A stretch of 64,000 nt of DNA, taken from positions 14,816,787 through 14,880,786 of the forward strand of contig NC_067195.1 of NCBI RefSeq assembly GCF_000699445.3, read 5' to 3'. A model generated the notes under the pieces. It had not been told where the DNA came from, did not search any database, and saw only the letters and a list, made by a program, of their open reading frames with translations. Shown one piece after another: positions 45,101 through 57,704 of this stretch. Each line of letters begins with the position of its first letter. The stretch's first letter is position 1. This DNA is from Schistosoma haematobium (Eukaryota > Platyhelminthes > Trematoda > Strigeidida > Schistosomatidae). Made by a program: the position numbers and the translations under genes.

Positions 45101-48100
45101 AAAGACTTAGTAGAAATCCATTGATTTTTCGTGACCTTTTGGTCCAAATCACTAATAGATGTCACTGCTGTTTCCACAGCTGTTTGTATAGCTTTCCAAG
45201 CAACATCTGGGTCAGCCTCGTTTTCAGAACTACCTAAGTGTGACCTCAGTTGTTCCTGGAATCTACTTTTGGCTTTTCGTCAATGAGTTCAACTCTAATG
45301 GGTCTTCCTTAATGTGGTTTTTCTGCATCCAGTGAGGCGCAAGCAGATGCGTGTCCGTATTAGGGCGTGGTCGTAGTCCAAGCAGGTACTCCAGAATGAG
45401 CGACAATCATGTGCCGACCCTCTCCAACGATGACTGATGGCAATATGGTTTATTTGAGTTCATCGTTGGTTTGGTGCAGGGGTCGCCATGTTAGACGATG
45501 TCTCTCCTTATGCTTAAAATTTGTGTTTGCTAAAAATAAACGATTGTCTGAGCACAGTTGCAGCAGACGATCACCATTATCTGTTCTCTGTGTCGGAATA
45601 CTAAAATATCTACCTAAATGCCTTTCTGTTTGGTTTAAACTACCTACTTGGACATTAAAGTCACCCCCTACGAGTACTATGTCTGAGCGTTTAGCTTTCT
45701 GAAGAAGTTCGGACAGCTTTCTGTAAAATTCATCTTTCACTTCGTCTGAGCTGTAGTCAGCGACAGCGTAGGCAGAAACAACGTATGTCTCTATCCTCCC
45801 GAATTCTTATGGAGCCGTTCCGCTGAACAACACATACACGACTATTAACGGGGATCCATTCTAATGGTGCTTGTTCTGCCCTCATGCCTAGTGCTATGCC
45901 TACACCCGTCAGTCCACGAGAACTAGCTATCGGGTCGCCAGATAAACGGAGGGTGTATCTCGTCGGCTCTCCGTTCCACCGAGGTGAGGTTAAGTGAGTG
46001 ATCACACTAGGATCCTGTATGTGTGTTTCGGAGACACAGCGTACATCAATGGTATGAGATTCTAGGGTTTCAGCTAAAGAGGATGCGTACGTTGAAGGCT
46101 TCAATGTGTAGTTTGGAGCGAGGTTCCAGTAGACCTGGGGCAGCGTTTCGCGCACTAGAATCGTTGTACATGGTGACACTTGAGGAGAAAGCCGAAAGAG
46201 GAAGTTTGGAGTTAAAGGCCAATGTAGGAGGGATAGTAGGAATTGAGGAGGGAGGTTGATTATGAAAAGAGTGGTCTTGAGTGCTGTTAGAGGTATGAGG
46301 GCGGTTATCACTTCCCGGTTGCCCACACCGTAGAAGGTTTCTTCTGGAGGTACCTGAAAAGGAAATTGGGTTAGTGGTGGTCTTAGTGACCTGAGAGAGT
46401 GACCGCAGCGTCCAAGGGATAGCTGCTCAAGGCCGGTCGCACACGACCTTTCTGTGGGCATTTTTTATGTTAGCTCCGTACTTGTTGGGACCTTACCGCC
46501 GGAGATGGATATCTGTGGGATAAGGCGAGCTGTGCACTTTTAGGGTCGACCGTTTCTAACCCCACCCTTACTTGTGTGAAGGCAGCATCGCTGTCATGCT
46601 GGTTGTCTAAAGGAAACACCTTACTGCTGTCACACCTCTGTATAGTCAGCAGGACGACTTCGCCGTCGGACCTTGGACTTGCTGCTTTTAGTCTTACCGC
46701 TCTTCAACTGACTGTCTGGCATGGTAAGACCTAGAGGAACGACTATTCCAACCAGTATAGCTCGACTGGTTCATCACGATAGGCAAACCCCACCGGTATC
46801 GAATGTAGCAACTTCTGAACAATACATTAGATTTGGGTCCTAAATGTTTCTTGGAAATAGGGTAGTCATAAGATTGAGGATGATACATAATACACAGTCA
46901 ATATATTTGTGTGAGGTCTGGGATACTGCCCGGGTGCCCAAATCGAAGCAGGTGGTTTTCTTAGGAGGCCACACCCGGAGCCTTTGACCTAAAGATCTAA
47001 AGGTGTACATTATACATTGAAAGCATGTGATGAAATATCTATGAACTTTTGTTGTGCTTTATTGTCAATGTGATATCAAACACAATAGTAAATTATAAGC
47101 CTGATGATATTCTTAATCATTAACGATAAACGTATTGATACCATTGTCGTTACTTAACTAATGCACAGTAAAGAGTTTGATATCACAGTTATAACCCTAA
47201 GTATAGACATCTTATTTGATCTCTTAGTGTATAAAGTGAGACTTAATACCAAGAAAAGACTATGCTGAGTTGTATTTCTGCTACCTTGATGCGGTGGTCG
47301 GACTTGCCTATCGTGATGACCCAACCGAGCTATATTGGCTGGAACATATGTTCCTGTAGGTTCTACCATGCCAGGCAAGTCGATCGGAGAACGGTAAGAC
47401 TAAAAGCAGCAACTCAAGGTCTGAGGGCGAAGTCTTACTGCTGACTATACAGAGGTGTGACAGCAGTAAGGTGTTTCCCTCAGACAACCAGCATCTGCAG
47501 CGATGCTGCCTTCCCACAAGGAGGGGTGGGGTTAGAAAAGGTCGACCCTAAAAATGTCACACCTCACCTTACCTCACGGATTTCCGTCTCCGGCGGTAAA
47601 GCCCTTTGAAGAACGGAGCTAACACATTAAAAACCTTCCACGAAAAGGCCGTGCGCGACCGGCCTCAAGCAGTTGTCCCCTGGGCTTTGCGGTCACGCTC
47701 ACAGGTCTTTGAGACCAACACTAATCCAATTTCCTTCTCAGGTTCCTCAAGAAATACCCTTCCACGATATGGACAGCCGGGAAGTGATATCAGCTTTCAT
47801 ACCCGTGACAACACATGAGAACAAGTTGGTCACATTCAAATCCTTCCTACACCTCCTAATAACTATATTTTCTTCCGCGACTAACCCTACTCACGTCCCT
47901 TTATCACCTCGCACCGCTAGGGCAAACGATTCGAGTACGCGGAACGTTATTCTTGATCTCCTAAAACCACGCTCTAAACTACATGTAGGAGCTCTCAAAG
48001 TCCGAACACTGTGCCAAATAAAACAACAGGCTTCCTTGGCTAAGACTTTAGAATCCCGCGCCATTTATATGTGCTGCGTCTCCGAAACACGCGTAAAGGA

Positions 48101-51100
48101 TCCGAGTAGCGTCATTCATTTGACCTCACTATGTCAAAATAAAGAACCATCTCGATCGATGCTTCGTGTATCTGGAAGCCCAGATGCTGCTTCTCGTGGA
48201 CTCGCCGGCGCAGATATAGCATTGAGTCCTAGGGCAAAACTAGCTCTCTTAGACTGGATCCCAGTAGACCGTCGTTTGTGCGCTGTCCGACTAAACGGAA
48301 CAGTGAGGACTCGGAAAGATAGTGACACTCGTCGTTGCCTCTTCGTCGTCTCTGCCTATTCTCCCACTGACTGCAGCACAGATGATGTAAAAGATGAGTT
48401 TTACAGAAAGCTCTCCGACCTTCTCCGAAAAGCTAGGCGCTCGGATGTAGTAATAATGGCCGGTGACTTTAATGCTCAAGTAGGTAAACTAAGCGATAGG
48501 GAAAGACACCTGGGTGGATCTTATAGAGTCGTGGCTCAAAGAACAGATAATGGCGACCGTCTGTTTCTTGTAAATACTATCTTTAAGGATAAGAAAAACA
48601 TCTTTTGACATAGCAACCACCAATGGAGAGGCTCGATTGAAGACTGTCGCTCATTCTGGAGCACATGCCTAGATTCAGATCATGCTCTAGTGCGAGCGCG
48701 TATCTGTCTGCGTCTTACTGGACGTAGGAAAGATGCTGTAAGGAAACCTCCTAGGGTCCTACTTAATGATAGCCAAGCTAAGAATGTATTTCAGGAACAA
48801 CTAGAAAAACAGTTAGGCAGCCATTATAAGTGATGCTCACATTGAGGGAGCGTGGAATATCCGAAAAGCTGCGGAAACAACAGTGATATCTGCTAGTATG
48901 GTAACCCGTAAGGTTAGGGAGCAACACTGGATCTCAGCAGCATCTACCGCACTGATAGATGCTCGGAAACTCATTCCATCTGGCTCTGAACATAACGAAG
49001 AGCAGAGTCAGCTTAAGCGCAGGCTGATAAGAAGCCTACGCAATAATCGCAAATAGTGGTGGGTAGCGAAAACAAGAGAGATGAAAAAGGCAGCGGCAAT
49101 AGGTAATAGCAGACAATTGTTCAGACTTGTTAAGGAAACCGACTGTTAGCAAAACACTCTCAGAGAAAGATGGACATATTATACATTCTCAATCCAGGAG
49201 ATTGGATCGATGGGCAGAACACTTTAGGGATCAGTTCAACTGGCCTTCAGCCACACTTCAGTTTCCCACGATCTCCAGTCGACCAGAATGGCAAGCTAAC
49301 GCAGGTTCTCCGACTCTTTATGAAGTTGAGTGAGTTATAGGAAACCTGAAACGAGGAAGAGCAGCAGGCCCTGACGGGTTTACTCCTGAGATTTTTATGG
49401 ATGGTGGTCCAGTATTAGCAGTGAGATCGACTGAGGTCCTAGGCAGAATTTGGGAACTAAACGTAATCCCATCTAACTGGTCTCAATCACTGATTGTGCC
49501 AGTCTATAAGAAAGGACAAAATTCCTCTTGTGACAATCACAGAGGAATCAGTTTGACAATTATAGTGTCTAAAATATTAGATTCAATAATACTTCGACGC
49601 CTAACTAAAGCTCGTGAAGAGCAGACTAAAGAAAATCAGGTTGGTTTTCGAGCTGGACGTGGTTGTATAGACCACATATTCACACCACGTCAGGCCCTAG
49701 AACATAGACACACATTTAGACGCCTCACAATATTAGTATTTCTCGACCTTAAGGCGGCATTCGACTCTGTTGATCGTGAGGTTCTATGGCAGTTTGTCAC
49801 TGAAAAGAGTACCAAAGAAGTACATTAACCTTATAAAGGCTCTCTACTCAAACACAACAGGTCGAGTGAGAGCTTATGGCGAACTGTCATCAGAATTGAT
49901 TACCTCCAGTAGTGTTCGTCAGGACTGTCCACTCTCTCTATTCTTATATGACTTTGTCGTTGACACGTGCTTTCAGAGACAACATTTTCTTCATCTAAAT
50001 TTCCAGGAGTTGAACTTTTACCGGGAGATTTACTTGTTGACTTAGAATATGCTGATGACATAGTTTTATTTGGTGAAGATGCTGATAAAATGCAGAGTCT
50101 TCTGACCACTCTAAGCAACAATCCAACTATGTTCGGCATGCGATTCTCCCCCTCGAAATGCAAAATGTTTCTTCAGGATTGGGTTGCACCGACACCCCAA
50201 CTAATGATAGGGAGTGAAGTAGTTGAGCGTGTCGACCGCTTCACTTATCTCAGAAGTCTCATCAGCCCTTGTGGTCTGGTGTGTGACGAAATCTCAGCAC
50301 GGATACAGAAGGCTCGACTAGCTTTTGCCAACTTGTGTCATCTGTGACGTAGGCGAGGTATCCGTCTACCAACCAAAGGACCGGTTTACTGCGCAGCAGT
50401 TCGTTCCGTTTTACTTTATGACTGTGAAACATGGCCGGTAAAAGTAGAGGATAGTCGTAGGTTACTAGCATTCGATCATAGGTGTCTTCGAAGCATTGCT
50501 CGCATAACCACCGAGTAAGTAACGCCGTTGTTAGGAAACGGGTACTAGGCAAGGATGGCAAATCAATTGATGAAGTAGTGAAACTTCATCATTTGAGATG
50601 GCTGGGACATGTGTTACGTATGCCCAACGACCGACTGCCTCGACGTGCGATGTTCAGTGGTATAGGAGTAGGTTGGAAGAAAGCTAGGGGCGGCCAGACC
50701 AAAACACGGCACAAGTCCATGAAGTCACTGACAAGTGAACTGAGTCATGTTGGTAGGTACAGACTACCTGGTTGGGGACCGCGAGATGATAGCAACCGAT
50801 GGTTAGAGACCTTGAATGATATGGCTCAAAATCGTTTGCAATGGCGCAGGTGCATCCACTCTTTGTGTTCTTCCAAATTCTAATCTTCTGAATTCTTCAT
50901 GTCCCTTTTTTCCTCTTTCCAAATTTATTTCACTGTATTATACTCTTTGAATAACATCTCCAAACACTAATCTTCCTGATTACTGCTTATACTCTTATTA
51001 CCTCTACCACTACGGGATTTGAATCGACCACTGCATCTCTGTGCTGTGGTGTGGCAACTCGAACTGATGTACGTACGTACGAAGTTCTACGTTGTTACTG

Positions 51101-52135
51101 ACTGACTGACTGAAACAATAAAATGACTAAATTAGGAATCTTCGGAAACAAAACTTGGATGGGAAAGTGAGAAACAAGAACAGCAAAAAGCTAATAACGG
51201 TTAAGACCAGTTATCTTGCTCTAATGGTCTTCAAATCTTTAATTAGACAGTTGTCATTGACTTACTGTTTAAATATGAACTCGTCTTTTTTAGCGGGATA
51301 TCTGTGCTACATACTGGCCAGGTCATGGAAATAAATACCATACACCAGGTGGTGGAAAGATGTATGAGCAGTGACCAACAACGCATGTTATTCTTTTAAT
51401 ATTACTTAACAATAAATATAAAATTTTTACCCTAAAATATGAAGGGCAATAGAATTGAATAGACAAAGATAATTTAAATATTTGACATAATTCAATAAAC
51501 CTGTTTATAATATGCTTTGACCTCACAAAGATATACTTGTTTCGCAAAACATCAGAATATTATTGTCATGAAAGGTAACTAGGCCAGAAACCGGAGTAAA
51601 GCACAGGCAAAAATCGAAATCTGCAATGATTTCATGTCTTAAAGCTGAACGATAGAAATGAAGTAAAGACTAACGGAGAGTATTGAAATGCAACTTAACA
51701 GTCTGATCAACTATGGGATTGGGAAAATGGTACATAGTGCCGAAATTTTTGCGATATGTGAAACAACCTTGCTTTGGAAGGTAAATCAGTCCCCAAAACG
51801 ATCTGGAAATTACAATGACCGTTAAAAAATTCGTATGTCTTATGATATAAAATTTGAAAGCATTTTCTGTGAACCGAAAAGAAATCCGAACTAACTTGGA
51901 TACTGTTTTCCTTGACCAGTTGTGCACAGTCCTGTATAACGGCAGTGGGGACATCATCTAAGGTTTCCCCCTCTTTAAGCCGAAGGTAAACATGAGCAGA
52001 TGATAGAGCATCTACATGAAACCAAACATCTTCTGGCCATCCCCAACGAATAAGTTCATCATTTTCATGCTTATCTTCTCCCATGTAAATAAAGTACGGA
52101 GGTTGGACAAGTTCACACTTAAAGTGCAGGACCAT
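42102..52135 (-). CDS. CCDC25: Coiled-coil domain-containing protein 25 (NFACT-R domain), two exons
   Basis: Conserved eukaryotic protein with an N-terminal NFACT-R (DUF814) domain and a charged coiled coil; in mammals it is described as a membrane sensor for extracellular trap DNA, its ancestral role being unclear (family knowledge). Exons on -: 52135-51896 (80 codons) and 42488-42102 (128 codons plus TAA). The intron is phase 0, GTTAGT..ATAG, 9407 b. Product 208 aa, the same as human. Domain blocks: [52 protein letters not shown] joined to [19 protein letters not shown], then MDVGQVAFH. Residues about 120-195 are Lys/Glu/Arg/Ala-rich coiled coil; the C-terminus DGYDSDDFM matches the family's DGNDSDEFM. 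The junction NSIQ/GCK equals the vertebrate sequence, which confirms the splice. The intron is about 85% LINE. A CR1-like LINE ends about 100 b upstream of the start. Confidence 0.95.
42500..42980 (-). other. CCDC25 intron, 3' part
   Basis: AT-rich intron sequence between the acceptor and the A2 LINE. Nothing else recognised. Confidence 0.7.
42985..46815 (-). mobile_element. RTE-like LINE, family A2, chimeric copy, in CCDC25 intron
   Basis: On -: 5' UTR 46815-46470, endonuclease frame 46461-45757 ([51 protein letters not shown]) with a frameshift near 45757 into 45740-45450 ([13 protein letters not shown]), linker 45177-44680, and the same scrambled RT as at 33877-37245 (LTNIV joined to [13 protein letters not shown]; frame 44643-44287 is identical). 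C-terminal frames 43943-43175 carry a CADD in place of YADD near 43840, [20 protein letters not shown] and [18 protein letters not shown]. It shares an offset of about 8927 with the RPF2-intron copy over 35360-36500. Sense with CCDC25. 3' UTR present, TGAC tail missing. Confidence 0.9.
46820..47275. other. Spacer between two LINEs in the CCDC25 intron
   Basis: About 46915-46990 is GC-rich (CCCGGGTGCCC, GGCCACACCCGGAGCC) and unlike the surrounding intron, possibly another interspersed repeat. No second copy in the window. Confidence 0.4.
47278..51115 (+). mobile_element. RTE-like LINE, family A1, full length, inactive
   Basis: 5' UTR to about 47640; endonuclease frame 47673-48608 ([52 protein letters not shown]); a frame break near 48608; linker to 49400; RT frames 49397-49828 ([44 protein letters not shown]) and 49967-50347 ([18 protein letters not shown], intact YADD); C-terminal frame 50482-50883 ([52 protein letters not shown]). 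The tail is a TGAC repeat at about 51100-51113. This is the most complete family copy, but at least three frame breaks keep it from coding one protein. 47346-50587 is the inverted twin of 30639-33876. Antisense to CCDC25. Confidence 0.92.
51120..51895 (-). other. CCDC25 intron, 5' part
   Basis: AT-rich intron sequence from the GTTAGT donor (51895) to the A1 LINE tail. No gene seen. Confidence 0.75.
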
Positions 52136-52239
52136 AATTACTGGTTACCTAACCAAAATGTAGGGGACGGATTAAATGAACTTGCAACCGACTTCCGAAC
52201 ACGACCGCGCTTCTTCACCACGACCTTGAACAGGCCAAA

Positions 52240-55205
52240 TGACAACGTGCATTCCATACTTCAAATGGTTCAAATGGTTGTGGATGGAATAGAAGAAGCT
52301 TTCGCTTAACAGGCTTCCGTGTCTAGTAGCAGTGGATCACCAATACCTCGAGTCAGGAACCTAGGTATATTAACGATAATAGAGGAAAAAGAAATTGGCA
52401 AATCATAGTAAGATATTATTATTAGTTCTTAAGAATAGGTCGAGTTTTGAAGGACTCCTGGCAAGTCACTTGGACTAGCTCAGCTGGCAGCGAATTCCAG
52501 CATTTGACAATCCTTAAGGAGTAGGAGCTGTATCTACAATCCGTTCTGCTGTGTTGTGTCTCCAGTTTCTGGGTGTTACCCCTTAGTTTTGTGTTAGAGC
52601 TAAACTTAAGGGGGTGTCCAGAGGTATTAAGCATACTATAAGCCATTAAAGAGTTACCTCTAAGACGCCTATACTCTGATGAGTAAAGGTTTAGTGATTG
52701 GAGGCGCTATTCATAAGGCTTTAATTTAAGTCTGAGAACTGATTTCGTCTCTTGCCGTTGGACACTCTCCAGAGTATCTTTGTCATTTTGGAGTGAGGGA
52801 GGAGATACTATGTTTCTATATTCTAAACGGGGACGAATAAAACTGTAGAAGATTATGTGGAAAGTTCTACCGTCAAACTGGCCAAAAATGCGCTTCAATG
52901 TTACCAGTGCAAGGTTTGCTCGAAAGACATTTTTGTCACGGTTAGCGTAAGACTTCAAATAGTAGGGCACAAGCGCTCTTACGTCTTTTTCAACCTGGGA
53001 TACTTCTATAGAGGAGTTTCCTAAGTTGTAACTGTAGTCTGTAACATGTCTCGGATGGACTAATTTACATTTTGAAGTTTTAAAGGTAAGTCCATTGTCA
53101 TCTGCCCAACTTTGAAGTCGAGTTGGATCCTCCTGAAGTGCCAGTATATCCTCTTGGTTGCATATGTCCCTCCGAAGTTTCATATCATCAGCAAAAAAGA
53201 ATAACTCAGACGATAACTGTTGTGGAAGATCGTTTATATAAATCAGGAAAAGAAGAGGTCCTAGTACTGAACCCTGGGGGACCCCACTAGGACAGTCCAT
53301 AGCCTGGAAGTGAAGTTAACCCTGACCTTAAAATGTCGTTTTCTTAAATATAAAGTGAGCCAATCAGTTAGAAGTGGTTTGATACCCAATCGCTTGAGCT
53401 TACTGATAAGACATGTATGATTAACCCTATCAAAAGCTTTTGAGAAATCAAGGTAAATGATGTAAGCCTACCCCTTGAGATCAAGGATGGTTGTCTATCT
53501 GTCCCTCGCAGTCAGCAGGTTGTTTATACAAGAATGACCGTTCCTGAAACCATGCTGTTGTGGTAAAAATAAGTTTAGGGATAATAAATAGTTGTGTGTG
53601 CCGTCGCATATCAGGGACTTCATAATTTTCGAAGAGAAGAGCCACCGGTCGATAGCTTGAAGGTTCACTGTGTCAGACTCCTTTGAAAATTGGTGTGTTG
53701 TGAGCCTGATTTCAAATTTTCGGTACTGTGCCTCAGCTTAGCTAGTGTAAGAACATCGCGCTAAGCGGTGTTGCTAGGACTGAAGCTGCTCCCCACAGTA
53801 TAGCAGAATGAACTATATTCGGACCAGAAGAGGTGCTTTTTTAGGTGCTGCAGTTTCCGGTACATCATGTCAGCGCTCAGGTTTACTTCAGAAAGTCCTG
53901 TGCAGTTGCATCAATATAGTTAACATGGGTTGGTTGAAATGTCCGAGAGTTTTGTTCAGGCAGAAGGTTAGCGGCGTCACTGTCGTTATGGGGCGGGTCA
54001 TTAGGACTTAGCAGTTGGGAAACTCCAGTTTTGGCTTGTCGAAGAGAGGCTGCATAACAGAATAAGCTTTTCGGATTAGAGACAAATTTATCGACAAGCT
54101 TTATCTGTTATTGAAGCCTGTCTTCTTATTGCTTTTGTGCATATGTTCCTTATATGTTTGTATTGCCAGAAGGCGCCGTTTTTATCAGTTCGTCTGTATC
54201 CCGCCTAACAGTGCCTTTTGTGGCTTAGCAAACAAAGAGTGCGATTCTTGATGACTGTAGCTTACTTGTAGATTTTGGAGACCATTTGAGGAACAGACTG
54301 CTTTTTATCACATGAGATCCTGTTCAGTAAGAAATTCCAACAAGCATCCACATCAAGTTTAGGGTGAACATCCCAATCCACCTGTTGTAGACAGTCCTGT
54401 AAAGCTGACATCTTCAACCGTTTGAAATTCCAGGGCCTGTTGTTGTTGGGATATCTTAGCTCAGTTTTCTGATAAAACTGAAGGCTATGACGGCATGATC
54501 GCTCCTCCTTAAGGGAACCAAAATCAAGGTACTGTCAATTAGGGATTCTTCGTTTGTAAATGCTCAGTCCACGATCGCGTCGACGTCTAACTGTTTCTCC
54601 AACGACTTGCCGACTTCACATTTTCGAATAATCCCAGATCCACGGTAGGGTTGAAGAACCAAGCTTCAGTAGAGCTTTCACCTCCAATATACTAATGTTA
54701 CGCGAAATTGAATTTAGGAAGATTGAAGTCCCTTAAAATCATGATATGAGTGAATCCGAGACACGTAGAGCGGGATAACCCTTACAGCATACGATTACCG
54801 TACTCGATGTCAGCGGTGGGCTTCCTGTAGATGACTCCAACCAGACACCTCGAGATGGTAGACAGTCTAACTGAGCACTATACGGATTTATTAGGATTGA
54901 TAGACTCTTGGTTGTTCACTTGATGTACCTCCAGGCAGGATCGTAAGTATAAGGCTAACTGAACCTCAATTCCTGTTTTTCTGTCATTGCGAAACAAGGA
55001 CATCCCGGGTATTGCTAGCTCCTGGTCCGTAAACTGAGAAGATATCCAAGTTTCAGATATTTCTATCAAATGAGCACTATTATCATTGCTGATTTTATGG
55101 AAAAACCCAGACCAGTGGGTATGATGTTGATTTCTCCTATCAGTGGAAAACTCCGATATGGGTGTTACGCATTTATGTGAAAAAGAATTTATTATTAACT
55201 TCAAT
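52240..55205 (-). mobile_element. CR1-like LINE, endonuclease to 3' UTR, degenerate
   Basis: On -: endonuclease start 55204-54878 (IEISETWISSQFTDQELAIP, GMSLFRNDRKTG), a long decayed middle, RT motif A near 53430 (YLDFSKAFDRVNHTCLISKL, then KRLGIKPLLTDWL), frame 53300-52707 ([36 protein letters not shown] with [40 protein letters not shown]), C-terminus 52646-52422 (LRGNTQKLETQHSRT, VKCWNSLPAELVQ). The 3' UTR to about 52240 matches 1040-1200. Stops and frameshifts throughout; inactive. Its 3' end lies just upstream of CCDC25 on the same strand. Confidence 0.87.
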
Positions 55206-55209
55206 GTTT

Positions 55210-56175
55210 AAGTCCTTCAAGGAATAATTACGGTAAATGATTCTCTATCATATGATAATCAAGTTTACTATGCATTCCAGTATAAATGTTTCTTCCTTGT
55301 TTGAGTAAGCCAAAAATGCAAGGGATTGACAAGCGTTTGTAAATCATGCCTGTAAAAATGGCGTGTACCTGCCCTTGCAGGAATATATTATTATTATTTT
55401 TACCACGCCATTTTTTCAAAAACCCAACCCTCATGCATATGAATTGTTATTATTATCACAAACTTCGACTACTCCATCGGTCCAGCCTAACTATAGCTAA
55501 CTGTTTCTTTTAGAAGAGAATATGAGAGACAGGTGGAAGCCAACAGAGTGCCAAACTTGATGGGCTGCCACCGGGCGACATTTTGGAGGTAGTTGAAAAA
55601 GTTAATAAATAGAATTTTGAAGAACTAAAACATGACAGTTACCAAAGTACGAACCCGAAGTATTAGACATCCTAACGATTTAGACGACGTTATAGATTTA
55701 CAAATGCGCATTCATTCCTGCGATTACCTGGTGTAGTTGCAGTCATTGTTCACTAACAGCATCCGCCAGTATTGTTTCGTTTTTTCATCAAATCACATTT
55801 AGGAAGTACAGGTACGGAGATTTCGCCACAAATAAATCTGTTAATTAAATAGAAGCTTGATAGGATTGTCATTCGTATGATGGAGGTGCAGTCACTGTTC
55901 AGAAGACAAATGAAATCCTTGGCAATTTTCATACGTTTATTCCCAAGCTCTCGATGTCCAAAAGAAATGCGCTGCGTAGTCACCACAATAAAGAACCCAG
56001 ATTTCTGGACTCAGGAGTGCACTACCACATTGGACTGAAATCAAATTTTCTGAGGCTTTCATTTATTTGGCTCCGCAAGACCAATTTCGGCGAACTGAAA
56101 TTATAACTCAACTATTATGGCTTGTCAGTGTCTAAAAGTATCGAACAACAGTTGTAGCCTATCCTAGGTCGCCTT
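55210..56175. other. No gene recognised
   Basis: Contains short TAT/TTA runs near 55386-55398 and 55447-55456. A - frame at 55434-55228 could be 5' sequence of the CR1-like LINE, but I cannot support it. Confidence 0.4.
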
Positions 56176-56179
56176 GTAT

Positions 56180-57440
56180 ATTCTTGGCTGGTGTCTATCG
56201 TGGTGAAATAAAACCATCTAATTTCAACGAGCTGAATACACAGAGACAAACTTGAGAATGAAGAGGAGTATTAGAGCTTACAACCAAAAAAGGGATAGCA
56301 ACAACAGCTAAACATTTGCGAGAGAAGGAAATACGAAAAAAACCATATGACACGACGAAGAAACTATGAGGGAAATATGGAAAACCAGAGACACCAGTCA
56401 AGGACAAAGAAAGCCATATGAGCACCGAGATTCAAGATGGGCAGAACACTTTGAGGAACTCTTGAACAGGCCAAAGTAATGCATGGAAGACAGTTGACAG
56501 ATGCATTCCAAGTAAGGACCGGAACCAGATTGGGCTGCTTACTCTCACCATGTTTCTTTCTTCTGGTGGTTGACTGAGTTATGAAGACCTGCACATCAAA
56601 AGGGATGCACGGAATATTATGGACAGCTTAGACGCAACTCGATGATTCGGAATCTGCAGGCGACCTGGACCTTCTATTCCATACACACCAACGAATGCAG
56701 GTCGAGACAAACAATATAACAGAAGCCGCTGCATCAGTAGGCCTAAACATACACAAGGGAAAAATCATGATCCTCAAATACAATATGGAGAACACCAACA
56801 CAATCACACTTGCTGAAGAAACCCTGGAAGTGATAGAATCTTTCATGTACCTTGGAGGCACCATCGATGAACAAGGAGTATGACATACAGACATAAAGGC
56901 GAGGATTGGCAAAGCAATGCCTGTGTTCCTACAGTTGAAGAACATATGGAACTCCAAACAAATATCATTCAACATCAAAGTGAGAATCTTCAATACGAAC
57001 GTCAAGACAATCCTACTGTACGAAGCTGAAACTTGGAGAACTACTACAACCCTCATCAAAAAGATGCAGGCATTTATAAACAGATGTCTACTCAAGATAT
57101 TCAATATCTGTTAGCCGGATACCATCGGCAACAGCCTACTGTGGGAGAGGACAGGTCAACTCCCAGTTTAAGAGAAAGTTGGGGAAAGCCGTCGGAGGTG
57201 GATAGGACATACCCTTACGAAGATAATCAAACTAAACGAAGTAAGCGCTAACTTGGAGTCCTGAAGGGAAGCAGAAAACAGGGAGGCCGAAGAACGAATT
57301 ACGTCGAAAATTGGAAGCAGACAAGAAAAGGATGAATGATAAATGGAAACAACTGGAAAGGACTGCCCAGGACAGGGTCAGATGGAGAATGCCAGTGTGT
57401 GGCACTTACTCCTTTACGAGTGGTAACAGGCATAAGTAAA
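56180..57440 (+). mobile_element. RTE-like LINE, family D, RT 3' half with internal deletion
   Basis: Linker blocks RWAEHFEELLNRPK (about 56430-56475) join directly to DAFQVRTGTRLGCLLSPCFF (about 56500-56560), so the RT fingers and motif A are deleted. Then VGLNIHKGKIMILKYN, ESFMYLGGTIDEQG, IKARIGKAMPVFLQLKNIWN, KVRIFNTNVKTILLYEAETW, KKMQAFINRCLLKIFNI and, in other frames, the C-terminal RW-IGHT-like and [21 protein letters not shown] blocks to 57440. Same family as 18975-22065 on -. Inactive. Confidence 0.82.
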
Positions 57441-57704
57441 AAAAGTTGAAAAAAATGATCAGTCATCTGTTTTTGGCTCTTCCTGTAACAAAATAATATT
57501 GCAGAACGACATAAATTAACTGCTATAACGGATGTGTAGGCAGCCATTAGAACTTAATTCTAACAATTTTAGTGATGCAAATAAGTAACTGTGGCGAACC
57601 ATATCGCCACACAATTAGTAGAGTTGTTTCATGCAAGGTAGTGGACTATAGGGATCTTAATGTCATGATAAGCAACGAACTGGAAACCACATGTAACCGC
57701 AAGG

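Noticed and set aside
52678..52705. CTGATGAG on + as a possible hammerhead core
   Set aside because: No GAAA follows at stem II distance; it lies in the CR1-like LINE.
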